From contig NZ_JAODNM010000158.1 of NCBI RefSeq assembly GCF_025464955.1, positions 1 to 45,172 of the forward strand: a stretch of DNA of 45,172 nucleotides. The letters run 5' to 3'. This DNA is from Amycolatopsis sp. (lineage in GTDB: Bacteria; Actinomycetota; Actinomycetes; Mycobacteriales; Pseudonocardiaceae). The notes beneath the pieces were generated by a model. The model did no database searches. It saw nothing but the letters and a program-made list of their open reading frames with translations, and was not told the DNA's origin. How positions within the stretch are numbered: the first letter of the stretch is position 1; the number at the start of each line of letters is the position of its first letter. Below are positions 24,301-32,189 of this stretch, one piece after another. The translations under genes and the position numbers were made by a program.

Positions 24301-25875
24301 GTGTCCAGCCCCATCGAGCAGACCACCGCGCCGGATCCCGAACTGGCGCCCCTCGCGCTCGACGCCTCCGCACGCGTCATCCCGAGCTGGGAAGATCCGT
24401 TCGCCGAAGCCGTCACGAGACCGCTCGGCGGAGCACTCGGGGAGCACGCGGCCGTCGGCAGACACTGGTTTTGGTCCCCGGTGCGTGTCGGACTGCTGCT
24501 CGCCGTCATCGCGCTGATGCTCAGCTGGTTCGGCAAAGGCTCGTGTATTCAGCAGTACCAGGACGGCTCCGGCGCGAACCAGCTCGACTGGCGAGCCGGA
24601 CGCCCGTACGTCGCGATGTGTTACACCGACATCGTCCCGCTGTACTCGGCCGAGAAGCTCAGCGACGCCGGCGCCTTCCCGTACGCGACGTCGTGGATCG
24701 ACAACCCGGGCACGGCGAACGCGCGCGTCCGGTACATGGAGTACCCGGTGTTGACCGGGGTGTTTCAGTGGGCCAACGCGAAGCTGACGAACGTCTGGCT
24801 GTCGTTGTCGAACTCGGGCTGGCTGCCGACCGGCCTGCCGGTGGCGATCTACTTCGACATCACCGCGGTCTGGCTGGCACTGGCCTGGGTGGTCACGGTC
24901 TGGGCGACGTCGAGAACGCATCGGCGAAGGCCCTGGGACGCGCTACTCGTGGCGATCTCACCCATCGTGCTGGTGCACGCCTTCACGAACTTCGACGCCA
25001 TCGCGACCGCGTTCACCGCAACCGGACTGCTCGCCTGGGCACGCAAGAAACCGGTGCTCGCCGGGGTTCTGCTCGGCATAGGCGGCGCGGCGAAGCTGTA
25101 TCCACTGTTCCTTCTCCTGCCTCTACTCGTGCTCTGTCTGAGAGCGGGGAAGATGCGGGTCTGGTCATACACGGCCGTCAGCGCGGTCGGCACCTGGGCA
25201 GTGATCAACCTGCCGTTCGCGCTGTTCCTGCGGACCGGGTGGGAGGAGTTCTTCCGCCTCAACACCAGCCGGCCGATGGACCCCGACTCGCTGTACAACG
25301 TGTTCTCGTACTTCAGCGGCTGGACGGGCTTCGACGGTGTCCTGCTGCGCGGTCAGACGCCGACCTGGCTGAACATCGTCACCGGCGGGTTGTTCATCGT
25401 CCTCTGCGCGGGCATCGGTTACGTCGCGTTGACCGCGGCTCGGCGGCCACGGCTCGGGCAGCTGTGCTTCCTGATCGTCGCGGCTTTCCTGCTGACCAGC
25501 AAGGTGTGGAGCCCGCAGTACTCGCTGTGGCTGGTGCCGCTTGCCGCGCTGGCGATCCCGCGGTGGCGTCCTCTGCTCGCGTGGATGGTCATCGACGCGC
25601 TGGTGTGGGCGCCGCGGATGTTCTACTACCTCGGCGTCGACCACAAGGGGCTGCCGGAGGGCTGGTTCCTCGGCACGGTCGTCGTCCGGGACCTGGCCGT
25701 GATCGCGCTGTGTGTGCTGATCATTCGCGAGATCTACCGGCCGGCGACCGACCTGGTGCGTGTCGCGGGTGACGACGACCCGGCGGGCGGGTTCCTCGAC
25801 GGCGCCCCGGACCGGTTCGTCCTCGGCGCCCGGGCACGTGGCCCAGCTCGAGCACGCGACGTGACGGTTTCGTAG
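24301..25875 (+). CDS. GT87-family membrane mannosyltransferase-like protein
   Basis: This 524-residue polytopic protein begins at GTG 24301 and has about ten or more membrane helices after a soluble N-terminus of about 60 residues. It resembles DUF2029/GT87 polyprenol-phosphate-mannose-dependent mannosyltransferases, with NFDAIATAF and GIGGAAKLYPLFLLLPL in the usual places. In gene order it matches Rv0051 after ponA1. It probably adds a sugar to an envelope glycolipid or glycan from the outer face; donor and acceptor are inferred from the family. Confidence 0.82.
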   Translation: MSSPIEQTTAPDPELAPLALDASARVIPSWEDPFAEAVTRPLGGALGEHAAVGRHWFWSPVRVGLLLAVIALMLSWFGKGSCIQQYQDGSGANQLDWRAGRPYVAMCYTDIVPLYSAEKLSDAGAFPYATSWIDNPGTANARVRYMEYPVLTGVFQWANAKLTNVWLSLSNSGWLPTGLPVAIYFDITAVWLALAWVVTVWATSRTHRRRPWDALLVAISPIVLVHAFTNFDAIATAFTATGLLAWARKKPVLAGVLLGIGGAAKLYPLFLLLPLLVLCLRAGKMRVWSYTAVSAVGTWAVINLPFALFLRTGWEEFFRLNTSRPMDPDSLYNVFSYFSGWTGFDGVLLRGQTPTWLNIVTGGLFIVLCAGIGYVALTAARRPRLGQLCFLIVAAFLLTSKVWSPQYSLWLVPLAALAIPRWRPLLAWMVIDALVWAPRMFYYLGVDHKGLPEGWFLGTVVVRDLAVIALCVLIIREIYRPATDLVRVAGDDDPAGGFLDGAPDRFVLGARARGPARARDVTVS

Positions 25876-25926
25876 CGACGTCGCCGTACCGAGTCAGTCT
25901 GTGTGCGGCAGGTAGGGCAGGTGGGG

Positions 25927-26697
25927 TCAGAGGTGCTCGCGTAGGTAGGCGATGTCGGCGGCCTGGCCGTCGCCGGGGGTTTCGACGATGACGGGCGCGC
26001 CTGCCTCGGCCGCGACGGCGACGAGCACCTCGGGGTCGATCGTCCCGTCGCCGCCGACGACGTTGGCGTGCCTGTCCCGTGTGGAGCCGAACTCGTCACG
26101 CGAGTTGTTCAGGTGCACGAGGTCGATCCGGCCGGTGATGGCCTTGACCCGCGAGACGGCCTCGGCGAGATCCCAGCCCGCGGCGAACGCGTGGCAGGTG
26201 TCCAGGCAGAAGCCGGCGCCGAACTCGCCGACCTGATCCCAGAGCCGCGCGATCATGTCGAGCTCGCGGGCCATCGCGCTGTCGCCTCCGGCGGTGTTCT
26301 CGATCAGGATCGGCACCTCGAAACCGCCCTGCTCGACCTGCCGCTCGAACAGTTTTCGCCAGTTCGCGAGGCCTTCCTCGACGGCTTCGCCCTGCCGGAC
26401 GTGCCCCCCGTGCACGATCAGCCCTTTCGCCCCGACCGCGGCCGCGCCGGCGGCGTGCTGCGCGACGCCCTTGCGGGACGGAATGCGGATCCGGTTGTTC
26501 AGCGACGCGACGTTGATCAGGTACGGCGAGTGGATGAACACGTCCAGCCCCGAGCCCAGCAGCTCCTCGGTCTGGGGGTGCGGAGGCGGTTTCTTCCACC
26601 CCTGCGGATCGGACAGGAAGAACTGGACGGCCGCCGCTTCGCGCTCGCGTGCCGCCGCCAGCGGGTCGTCGTCCCGGACATGGGCGCCTATCTGCAT
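25927..26697 (-). CDS. nfo: Endonuclease IV (AP endonuclease)
   Basis: From the ATG at 26697 (MQIGAHVRDD) this 256-residue TIM-barrel enzyme incises DNA at abasic sites in base excision repair. Zinc-site segments are visible: IHGGHVRQG, IENTAGGD, LDTCHAFAAG, HLNNSRDEFGSTRDRHANV and VETPGDG. A longer upstream frame exists but lacks support. It is divergent from the first of three secreted-protein genes and convergent with the GT87 gene. Confidence 0.9.
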   Translation of the reverse strand: MQIGAHVRDDDPLAAAREREAAAVQFFLSDPQGWKKPPPHPQTEELLGSGLDVFIHSPYLINVASLNNRIRIPSRKGVAQHAAGAAAVGAKGLIVHGGHVRQGEAVEEGLANWRKLFERQVEQGGFEVPILIENTAGGDSAMARELDMIARLWDQVGEFGAGFCLDTCHAFAAGWDLAEAVSRVKAITGRIDLVHLNNSRDEFGSTRDRHANVVGGDGTIDPEVLVAVAAEAGAPVIVETPGDGQAADIAYLREHL

Positions 26698-26839
26698 GGG
26701 AGCACGGTACCGCCGCTCCCGTGCCGGGGCGGTGACGCTCGTGGAGTACCGTGAGCGCGTTCCGTGAGCCACGTTAGGCCGAATGCCGCTATCTGACGTG
26801 AAAACCAGACACAGCAGCCGAATGCCGGAGGGCGAACCG

Positions 26840-27604
26840 ATGGGGAAACACGCAAGAAGGTTCTGCGCGATCGGGTTCCTGCTCGCGGCCTCGGCCGCGC
26901 TCGTGCTCCCGGCGAGCGCCTCCGCCGACGAAACCCTTTCCGGCAGCTGCTCGACAACGCTGCAGGGCGCCCGTTCCGACGGACTCGTCCTCGACCTCGG
27001 CGCGCCGCTCAACCTGCCCGGCAAGCTCACCATCGGCCTTGATTCGGCCGGCGGCGCACGCCAGGACAGCGCCTCGCCGGCGCTTTCGCTGCCGGTCGGT
27101 GACACCGTCCGCGCGCTCGGCCTCGGCGGCGCCCCGCTGGTCGGTGGCACATGCGACGCCGCCCAAGGCCTGGTCAACGGCGTCGGCGACACCACGCAGA
27201 AGCTGCTGGGCGGCAAGACGAGAACCCCGCCGATCTACCCGGGACCGGGCAAGCCGACCCCGCCGACCGGCCCGGGCGGATCCTCGCCCGCACCAGGCGG
27301 AACAGGTCCCGGCAGCAACGATGTCATTCCCGCGGGTAACACGGTCCTGGGTTCCATCACCGGCGCCCTGTTGCCCACGACGCTGACCACGGCAGGACCC
27401 CTCGTGGTGGGCCTCGCCGCACCCGCGCCTGGGCTCGTCAAGGTGGACCCGGCGCCGGCCGTCGTCTCCGACAAGTCCACCAACGTGCAGGCACTGCCGA
27501 CGGCAAACGCGCCGGAGCGGCTTCCGCTGATCCTCGCGGTGCTGCTGCTGGCCGTCGTCGCGGCCGCGCTCATCCGGACGTGGATGCGCCGCAAGCCCGC
27601 CTGA
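26840..27604 (+). CDS. Secreted tail-anchored protein, tandem family member 1
   Basis: Starting at ATG 26840 with GGAGG eight bases upstream, this 254-residue protein has a signal peptide (about 1-29, ASASA), a short domain with two cysteines (in SGSCSTTLQ and GGTCDAAQG), a Pro/Gly-rich linker (PIYPGPGKPTPPTGPGG), a hydrophobic segment, and a C-terminal membrane helix ending in LIRTWMRRKPA. The basic end after the helix suggests anchoring with the body outside. I do not recognise the family. It shares this layout with the next two genes. An earlier in-frame ATG at 26822 is less likely. Confidence 0.75.
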   Translation: MGKHARRFCAIGFLLAASAALVLPASASADETLSGSCSTTLQGARSDGLVLDLGAPLNLPGKLTIGLDSAGGARQDSASPALSLPVGDTVRALGLGGAPLVGGTCDAAQGLVNGVGDTTQKLLGGKTRTPPIYPGPGKPTPPTGPGGSSPAPGGTGPGSNDVIPAGNTVLGSITGALLPTTLTTAGPLVVGLAAPAPGLVKVDPAPAVVSDKSTNVQALPTANAPERLPLILAVLLLAVVAAALIRTWMRRKPA

Positions 27605-27628
27605 CCGCTCATTACCCATAGTCACCGC

Positions 27629-27684
27629 CAGTGACGCCCGTTCCACTCGAATGCCTTTCGGTTTCCAGTGGGCGGGCGTCACTG
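27629..27684 (+). terminator. Long hairpin between tandem secreted-protein genes
   Basis: Bases 27629-27640 and 27673-27684 pair perfectly over 12 bp; an inner CCACT/AGTGG pair lengthens the structure. It begins 25 bp after the first gene's stop, so the tandem genes probably have separate transcripts or partial read-through. There is no T-run. Confidence 0.5.
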
Positions 27685-27751
27685 CTGTCCGTTACCGTCG
27701 TTATCCCAGGAAGACGAACACGGTCGAGCCACGCGGGGAAGGTCTTCAGGC

Positions 27752-28648
27752 ATGCAGGGTCGGACACGCAGGGCGACCGCGATCGGCGCCGCAGCCTTCG
27801 CTCTCGCCGGCTCGGCCGCACTGGCCCTGCCCGGCACCGCCTCGGCGGCGGACACCGTAACCGCGACGTGTGGCAGCTCGGTCACCGCGAAGCCTGGTGA
27901 CCACATCATCGTCAGCACCATCCTTGGACCTGTGGACTTCGGCGCAATCGGCCAAGTCTCTGCGACGTTGTCCAACGTGATCGGCGGAGTTCTCGGCACC
28001 CTCTGCAACGTGACCGTGAACGTGGTCAACACCGTCGTTGCCCCGGTGCCGGTCATCGGCGCGCCTGCCGCCAGCGCCGTCAATGGCGTAGTGGCGGGCA
28101 CCACAAAGGGACTTTCCGACGCGGCAGCCAACGGCGCCAACTCTTTATCGAGCCAGCCCGCGAAGCAGCAGCCACCGGCAGGCGGTTCACCGCTGTCTCC
28201 GACGGGTGGTTCACCGGCCGGGAACACCCCTGTCGGCGGGCAAGCCCCAGGCAGCATGCCCATTCCCGACTCGAATTCCCCCGTGCTCGCCAACGGATTC
28301 GGCGGCCTGGGCAGTCTGCCGCTCAACTTCTCCACCGGTTACGCGCCGATGCGGGACTACAGCACCATCCCGATGGCGATGGCCGGCGTCTACGCGCCTT
28401 CACCGGGATTGCGGTACGGCGGCCAGATTCCGGGCTACGCGCCGGAATTCGGTCTTCCCGGAACGGGCGGCACGAACCAGGACAGCTCCGGTATCCAAAA
28501 TGCGGGACAGGCCCAAGCGCTGCCCGCCGGTGACGGCACGGCGCCCGGCGTCGGATTACCCGTGCTCATCGCGGTTTTATCACTCTCCGGAGTCAGTGCG
28601 GGGCTTGTCCGCACCTGGGTACTACGCCGAACGGCCGCTTCTTATTAG
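27752..28648 (+). CDS. Secreted tail-anchored protein, tandem family member 2
   Basis: The ATG at 27752 gives a 298-residue protein with a signal peptide (about 1-32, TASAA), two cysteines (in TATCGSSVT and LGTLCNVTVN), a low-complexity linker with GGSPLSPTGGSPAGNTPVGG, then RDYSTIP, YAPEFGLPGTGG, IQNAGQAQAL and a final membrane helix ending in GLVRTWVLRRTAASY. The same short motifs recur in the next gene. No enzymatic domain is visible; an extracellular structural or adhesive role is possible but unproven. Confidence 0.75.
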   Translation: MQGRTRRATAIGAAAFALAGSAALALPGTASAADTVTATCGSSVTAKPGDHIIVSTILGPVDFGAIGQVSATLSNVIGGVLGTLCNVTVNVVNTVVAPVPVIGAPAASAVNGVVAGTTKGLSDAAANGANSLSSQPAKQQPPAGGSPLSPTGGSPAGNTPVGGQAPGSMPIPDSNSPVLANGFGGLGSLPLNFSTGYAPMRDYSTIPMAMAGVYAPSPGLRYGGQIPGYAPEFGLPGTGGTNQDSSGIQNAGQAQALPAGDGTAPGVGLPVLIAVLSLSGVSAGLVRTWVLRRTAASY

Positions 28649-28791
28649 GCCGACCGCCTAGTATCTTTCCGAGGACACAGTCGTTCTTACTTGTTGTACG
28701 CAAATCCCAGTCAGTACCCCAAGCCGCAGTACCCAAAGCTCTTTCCATGGTCCATGCCGATCAGCTCCCCAACCCCCGGAGGACAGCGCTC

Positions 28792-29676
28792 GTGCGGATA
28801 CACCCCACCTGGCAGATCACCCGCAAGGCGCTCACCGCCACCGCGATCGCGGCCATGATCACCGGGGGCGCATTCCTGTCCAGTGGCACGGCGTCGGCGA
28901 GCACGTTGCTGGCGAGCAGCTGCGCCGGCTCGGTCAGCGGCAACATGGGCGACCAGATCGCCGTTCAGGGGTCCAGCCTGGCCGACACCGTGACGCAGGC
29001 CGCGAAGGTGAAGGAGATCTTCCTGCACCTCAACGGCGTCAACCCGGACGGACTGGGCAAGGCGATCGCGGCCAAGGGCGCGTTGATCATCGGCACCATC
29101 CCCAACGCCTCCGGCGGGGGCATCGGCGGCGACGTCGTCGCGGCGACCGTCGTCCAGGCGCTGCAGACCGACGGCAACCTCGGCTGGGTCGGCGGAGACA
29201 AGCAGGCCGTGCTCGACTCGATCCGGGCCTCGGTCACCAAGTCCTGCGGGCTGACCGCCCTCGCGCTGAACTACACCTCGCCGACGACGACCACCTCCGG
29301 CGACTACAACCTCGCGCCCGGGTCGAGCACGGCACTGCCCGGCAGCCTGCTCCCCGGTAGCAACGGCTCCGCTCCCCAGCGCGACTACAGCGGCATCCCG
29401 ACGGCCTCGATTCCGAGCTTCGCGGTGCCGCCGGGCGTCCGCTACCCCGCCAGTGGCGCGGTCCCCGGGCAGCCTTCGCCGGAGTACGGCCTCCCCAGTG
29501 ACGGCGGCGCCACCGAGCAACAGGCCGACATCCGCAACGCGGGCAACGCCGACGCGCTGGCCGCCCCCGACTCGTCCACCGGCGGGGTACAGCTGCCGAT
29601 GCTGCTGGCCGTGATGGCGCTCGCCGGCGTCACCGCCGCGCTGGTGCGGACCTGGGTCCTGCGCCGCGTTTCGTAG
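28792..29676 (+). CDS. Secreted tail-anchored protein, tandem family member 3
   Basis: The GTG at 28792, with GGAGGA eight bases before it, gives 294 residues; an ATG at 28747 is a weaker choice. A signal peptide (about 1-36, TASAS) precedes a domain with two cysteines (in ASSCAGSVS and TKSCGLTAL) rich in small residues, a Ser/Thr/Pro/Gly linker, RDYSGIP, SPEYGLPSDGG, DIRNAGNADAL and a C-terminal helix ending in AALVRTWVLRRVS. It lies directly upstream of rpsF. It is clearly related to member 2 in its C-terminal third and shares architecture with member 1. Confidence 0.75.
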   Translation: MRIHPTWQITRKALTATAIAAMITGGAFLSSGTASASTLLASSCAGSVSGNMGDQIAVQGSSLADTVTQAAKVKEIFLHLNGVNPDGLGKAIAAKGALIIGTIPNASGGGIGGDVVAATVVQALQTDGNLGWVGGDKQAVLDSIRASVTKSCGLTALALNYTSPTTTTSGDYNLAPGSSTALPGSLLPGSNGSAPQRDYSGIPTASIPSFAVPPGVRYPASGAVPGQPSPEYGLPSDGGATEQQADIRNAGNADALAAPDSSTGGVQLPMLLAVMALAGVTAALVRTWVLRRVS

Positions 29677-29742
29677 CACTCGGCGGAGGCGCCGCGGGCC
29701 TCGAAACCCCCGGCAGCTAGACTGACCTGGACAAACCCTCCT

Positions 29743-29761
29743 GTCACGGACAGTCCGTGAC
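29743..29761 (+). promoter_or_regulatory. Hairpin in the rpsF leader
   Basis: GTCACGGA, CAG, TCCGTGAC form a perfect 8-bp stem 12 bases before the rpsF ribosome binding site. A plausible -10 TAGACT lies at 29718-29723. Leaders of rpsF-rpsR operons can carry an S6:S18-binding element with a CCG, and CCG follows this stem, but a match to that motif is not shown. Confidence 0.35.
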
Positions 29762-29787
29762 CGCGAGCCCATAGGAGGTGAGTGGTT

Positions 29788-30147
29788 GTGTCACGCCATT
29801 ACGAGGTAATGGTCATCCTCGATCCCACGCTCGACGAGCGCACAGTCGCCCCGACGCTGGACACGTTCCTGAACGTGATCCGCACGTCCGGCGGCAGCGT
29901 TGAAAAGGTCGATGTCTGGGGCCGTCGGCGGCTCTCGTTCGAAATCAAGAAGCACGCGGAAGGCATCTACGCGCTGCTCGACCTGAACTCCACGTCGGAT
30001 GCCGTCAAGGAGCTCGACCGCCAGCTTTCGCTGCAGGAGACGGTGCTGCGCACGAAGGTCATGCGCCGCGAGGTCCCGAAGCCGGGCGCCCGCGTCCTTC
30101 GCCGCCCGCCGGTGAAGCCCGCCAAGACCGCAGCAGCCAAGGCCTGA
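29788..30147 (+). CDS. rpsF: 30S ribosomal protein S6
   Basis: This 119-residue protein reads SRHYEVMVILDP at the start and VDVWGRRRLSFEIKKHAEG in the middle, the S6 signature. S6 binds 16S rRNA with S18 in the platform of the small subunit. AGGAGG at 29773-29778 is nine bases from the GTG at 29788; an in-frame GTG at 29782 is too close. An Ala/Lys/Pro-rich tail extends past the core. It heads the operon with ssb, rpsR and rplI. Confidence 0.96.
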   Translation: MSRHYEVMVILDPTLDERTVAPTLDTFLNVIRTSGGSVEKVDVWGRRRLSFEIKKHAEGIYALLDLNSTSDAVKELDRQLSLQETVLRTKVMRREVPKPGARVLRRPPVKPAKTAAAKA

Positions 30148-30157
30148 GGGGGCGACG

Positions 30158-30667
30158 ATGGCTGGAGACACGATCATCACGGTGATCGGCAACCTGACGT
30201 CGGATCCCGAACTGCGCTTCACCCCGTCCGGCGCCGCGGTGGCGAACTTCACCGTGGCATCCACCCCCCGCACGCTCGACAAGGCGTCCGGTGAGTGGAA
30301 GGACGGCGAGGCGCTCTTCCTGCGCTGCAACATCTGGCGGCAAGCGGCCGAGAACGTGGCCGAGTCGCTGACCAGGGGTGCGCGCGTAGTCGTGCAGGGC
30401 CGGCTCAAGCAGCGCTCCTTCGAGACCAAGGAAGGCGAGAAGCGCACCGTCGTCGAGCTCGAAGTAGACGAAATCGGTCCTTCGCTGAAGTACGCCACCG
30501 CCAAGGTCAACAAGGTCAGTCGTGGCGGCGGGGGTGGCGGCGGCTTCGGCGGCGGCTCGTCCTCCGGCGGTGGCGGCAGCGCTCCTTCCGACGACCCGTG
30601 GGGCTCGGCGCCCGCAGCTGCCAGCAGTGGTGGCGGCGGCGGATTCGCCGACGAGCCCCCCTTCTAG
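30158..30667 (+). CDS. ssb: Single-stranded DNA-binding protein
   Basis: This 169-residue SSB has an OB-fold (about 1-110; ITVIGNLTSDPELRF, FLRCNIWRQAAENV, GARVVVQGRLKQRSFETKEG), a Gly/Ser-rich linker and the acidic C-terminal tip DEPPF that recruits replication and repair partners. Its place between rpsF and rpsR, ten bases after rpsF, marks it as the essential housekeeping SSB. Confidence 0.96.
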   Translation: MAGDTIITVIGNLTSDPELRFTPSGAAVANFTVASTPRTLDKASGEWKDGEALFLRCNIWRQAAENVAESLTRGARVVVQGRLKQRSFETKEGEKRTVVELEVDEIGPSLKYATAKVNKVSRGGGGGGGFGGGSSSGGGGSAPSDDPWGSAPAAASSGGGGGFADEPPF

Positions 30668-30748
30668 GACTCCTCGCCGGCCGTTCGCGGCCGCTGGAAT
30701 CCGCACCCCGTGACGAAAGCAACCACAGAGTTATCCCAGGAGTGAATT

Positions 30749-30997
30749 GTGGCTAAGCCACCCATTCGCAAACCGAAGAAGAAGGTTTGCGTGTTCTGCA
30801 AGGCCGTGAAAAAGGGCCGCCCGGAGACGATCGACTACAAGGACACCAACCTGCTGCGCAAGTACATCTCGGACCGCGGGAAGATCCGCGCCCGTCGTGT
30901 CACCGGCAACTGCAGCCAGCACCAGCGTGACATCGCCATCGCGGTCAAGAACTCCCGCGAGATGGCACTGCTTCCCTACACCTCGACCGCTCGATAA
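30749..30997 (+). CDS. rpsR: 30S ribosomal protein S18, zinc-binding form
   Basis: This 82-residue protein has CVFCKA and CSQHQ, giving three cysteines and one histidine, so it is the zinc-containing (C+) S18 form. The core ETIDYKDTNLLRKYISDRGK is typical. AGGAG precedes the GTG start at 30749. It forms the S6:S18 pair on 16S rRNA. Some actinobacteria encode a second, zinc-free S18 elsewhere for zinc limitation; none is in this window. Confidence 0.96.
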   Translation: MAKPPIRKPKKKVCVFCKAVKKGRPETIDYKDTNLLRKYISDRGKIRARRVTGNCSQHQRDIAIAVKNSREMALLPYTSTAR

Positions 30998-31010
30998 GGA
31001 GGTACGTCCG

Positions 31011-31466
31011 ATGGCGAAGATCATTCTCACCACTGACGTGGCCAACCTGGGCGGCCCCGGCGACATCGTCGAGGTCAAGGACGGCTACGCGCGCAACTAC
31101 CTGCTGCCCCGCGGCTACGCCATGCAGGCGAGCAAGGGCGCGGAGAAGAACGTCCAGACGATCCGCCGTGCGCAGGAGGGTCGCCGTGTTCGCGACCTCG
31201 ACCACGCCAAGGAGATCAAGGCGACGCTCGAGGGCCTCGGCGCCATCGAGCTGTCCGCCAAGGCGGGCGACGGCTCGAAGAAGCTGTTCGGCTCGATCAC
31301 CACGAACGACGTCGTCGCGGCCATCAAGGCCGCCGGTGGACCGCTGCTCGACAAGCGGGTCATCGAGCTTCGCGAGCACATCAAGACCGTGGGCAAGCAC
31401 TCGGTCAGCGCCCGTCTGCACCCCGACGTCCGCGTCGACGTGCGGCTCGAGGTCAAGGCCAAGTAG
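31011..31466 (+). CDS. rplI: 50S ribosomal protein L9
   Basis: This 151-residue protein starts at ATG 31011 after AAGGAGG. The N-terminal domain reads KIILTTDVANLGGPGDIVEVKDGYARNYLLPRGYA in segments, the L9 signature; a long connecting helix and a C-terminal domain (KLFGSITTNDV, HPDVRVDVRLEV) follow. L9 binds 23S rRNA near the L1 stalk base. It ends the operon, 13 bp after rpsR and just before a strong terminator. Confidence 0.96.
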   Translation: MAKIILTTDVANLGGPGDIVEVKDGYARNYLLPRGYAMQASKGAEKNVQTIRRAQEGRRVRDLDHAKEIKATLEGLGAIELSAKAGDGSKKLFGSITTNDVVAAIKAAGGPLLDKRVIELREHIKTVGKHSVSARLHPDVRVDVRLEVKAK

Positions 31467-31482
31467 TACCCCGCACCAACCC

Positions 31483-31530
31483 CAGAGCGGGGACGGCTCC
31501 TCCACCGGAGCCGTCCCCGCTCTGTTTTTT
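31483..31530 (+). terminator. Intrinsic terminator after rplI
   Basis: An 18-bp perfect stem (31483-31500 with 31507-31524), loop TCCACC, followed by TTTTTT at 31525-31530. It closes the rpsF-rplI operon. Confidence 0.93.
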
Positions 31531-31576
31531 CCCCGAGGCGGAAAGCGCCGGGAGCTGCCAGCGGATCGAACATCCG

Positions 31577-31723
31577 GTGAACTGCGTCGATACGACGGAA
31601 GGCCACTTGCTGACCGAGCAGGTACCGGGAAGTGGCGAACCGCTGATCGCCCTCACCCCGGACGACCAGCCGTTACTCGGCGAGCGGTTACAGAGCGCAC
31701 AGGGCAGGCTGGCCGGTTCCTAG
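31577..31723 (+). CDS. Possible 48-residue ORF between rplI and dnaB
   Basis: From GTG 31577 the frame encodes VNCVDTTEGHLLTEQ... ending GRLAGS, with about 79% G/C at third positions, as in real genes here. The frame stays open upstream to the terminator T-run with coding-like residues, so this may be the end of a decayed longer gene. There is no clear ribosome binding site. I do not recognise it. Confidence 0.35.
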   Translation: MNCVDTTEGHLLTEQVPGSGEPLIALTPDDQPLLGERLQSAQGRLAGS

Positions 31724-31773
31724 TTTCACCGGTCTTTCAGCCTAGCGGGTGGTCGCTCTACGCTCCGTAGCAT

Positions 31774-31997
31774 TCATCCACAGGTAGGGCCGGAAAGCCG
31801 CCCGACACCTATTCGCGACACGCCGAACGGGCGAGCGGGTGCGACACGCCGGGCGCGGAAAAACAAAGTTCTCCACAGCTTGCCCACAGGGTCTGACCAG
31901 GCCTTTTCCGAACACCAGTAAAGGTTGTCCCCAGGTTGTGCACAGCCTGGCGCCAGCCTGTGACTCGTTACCCTCGATCATCCCCAGGTTGTCCACA
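31774..31997 (+). promoter_or_regulatory. Cluster of six DnaA-box-like nonamers upstream of dnaB
   Basis: Nonamers close to TTGTCCACA or TTATCCACA lie at 31774 (TCATCCACA), 31869 (TTCTCCACA), 31880 (TTGCCCACA), 31925 (TTGTCCCCA), 31936 (TTGTGCACA) and 31989 (TTGTCCACA, exact). All are on the plus strand and followed by GG or GC. The others each differ from a consensus form at one base. Binding by DnaA is inferred from the match to high-GC DnaA boxes. Confidence 0.5.
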
Positions 31998-32189
31998 GGA
32001 CCGTCCCCAAGCGGGTTTGCACTGGTCCTTCCGGGGGACATACGGTGCCCCGTCGGGCCGGTACTCACGGTGGCGAAACGGTTGTCCGCGGTGGCCCAAG
32101 GGAGTGCGCCGGGAGGTAGCTGGGGACCACTCGGGGAGCATCCGGCATAATCGAACTGATGTTCGCATCATGAGGAGGTGTCTGTACAG

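Noticed and set aside
31742..32068. Minus-strand 108-codon frame upstream of dnaB
   Set aside because: The translation lacks protein-like character and has no ribosome site. The DnaA-box-like cluster explains the region better.
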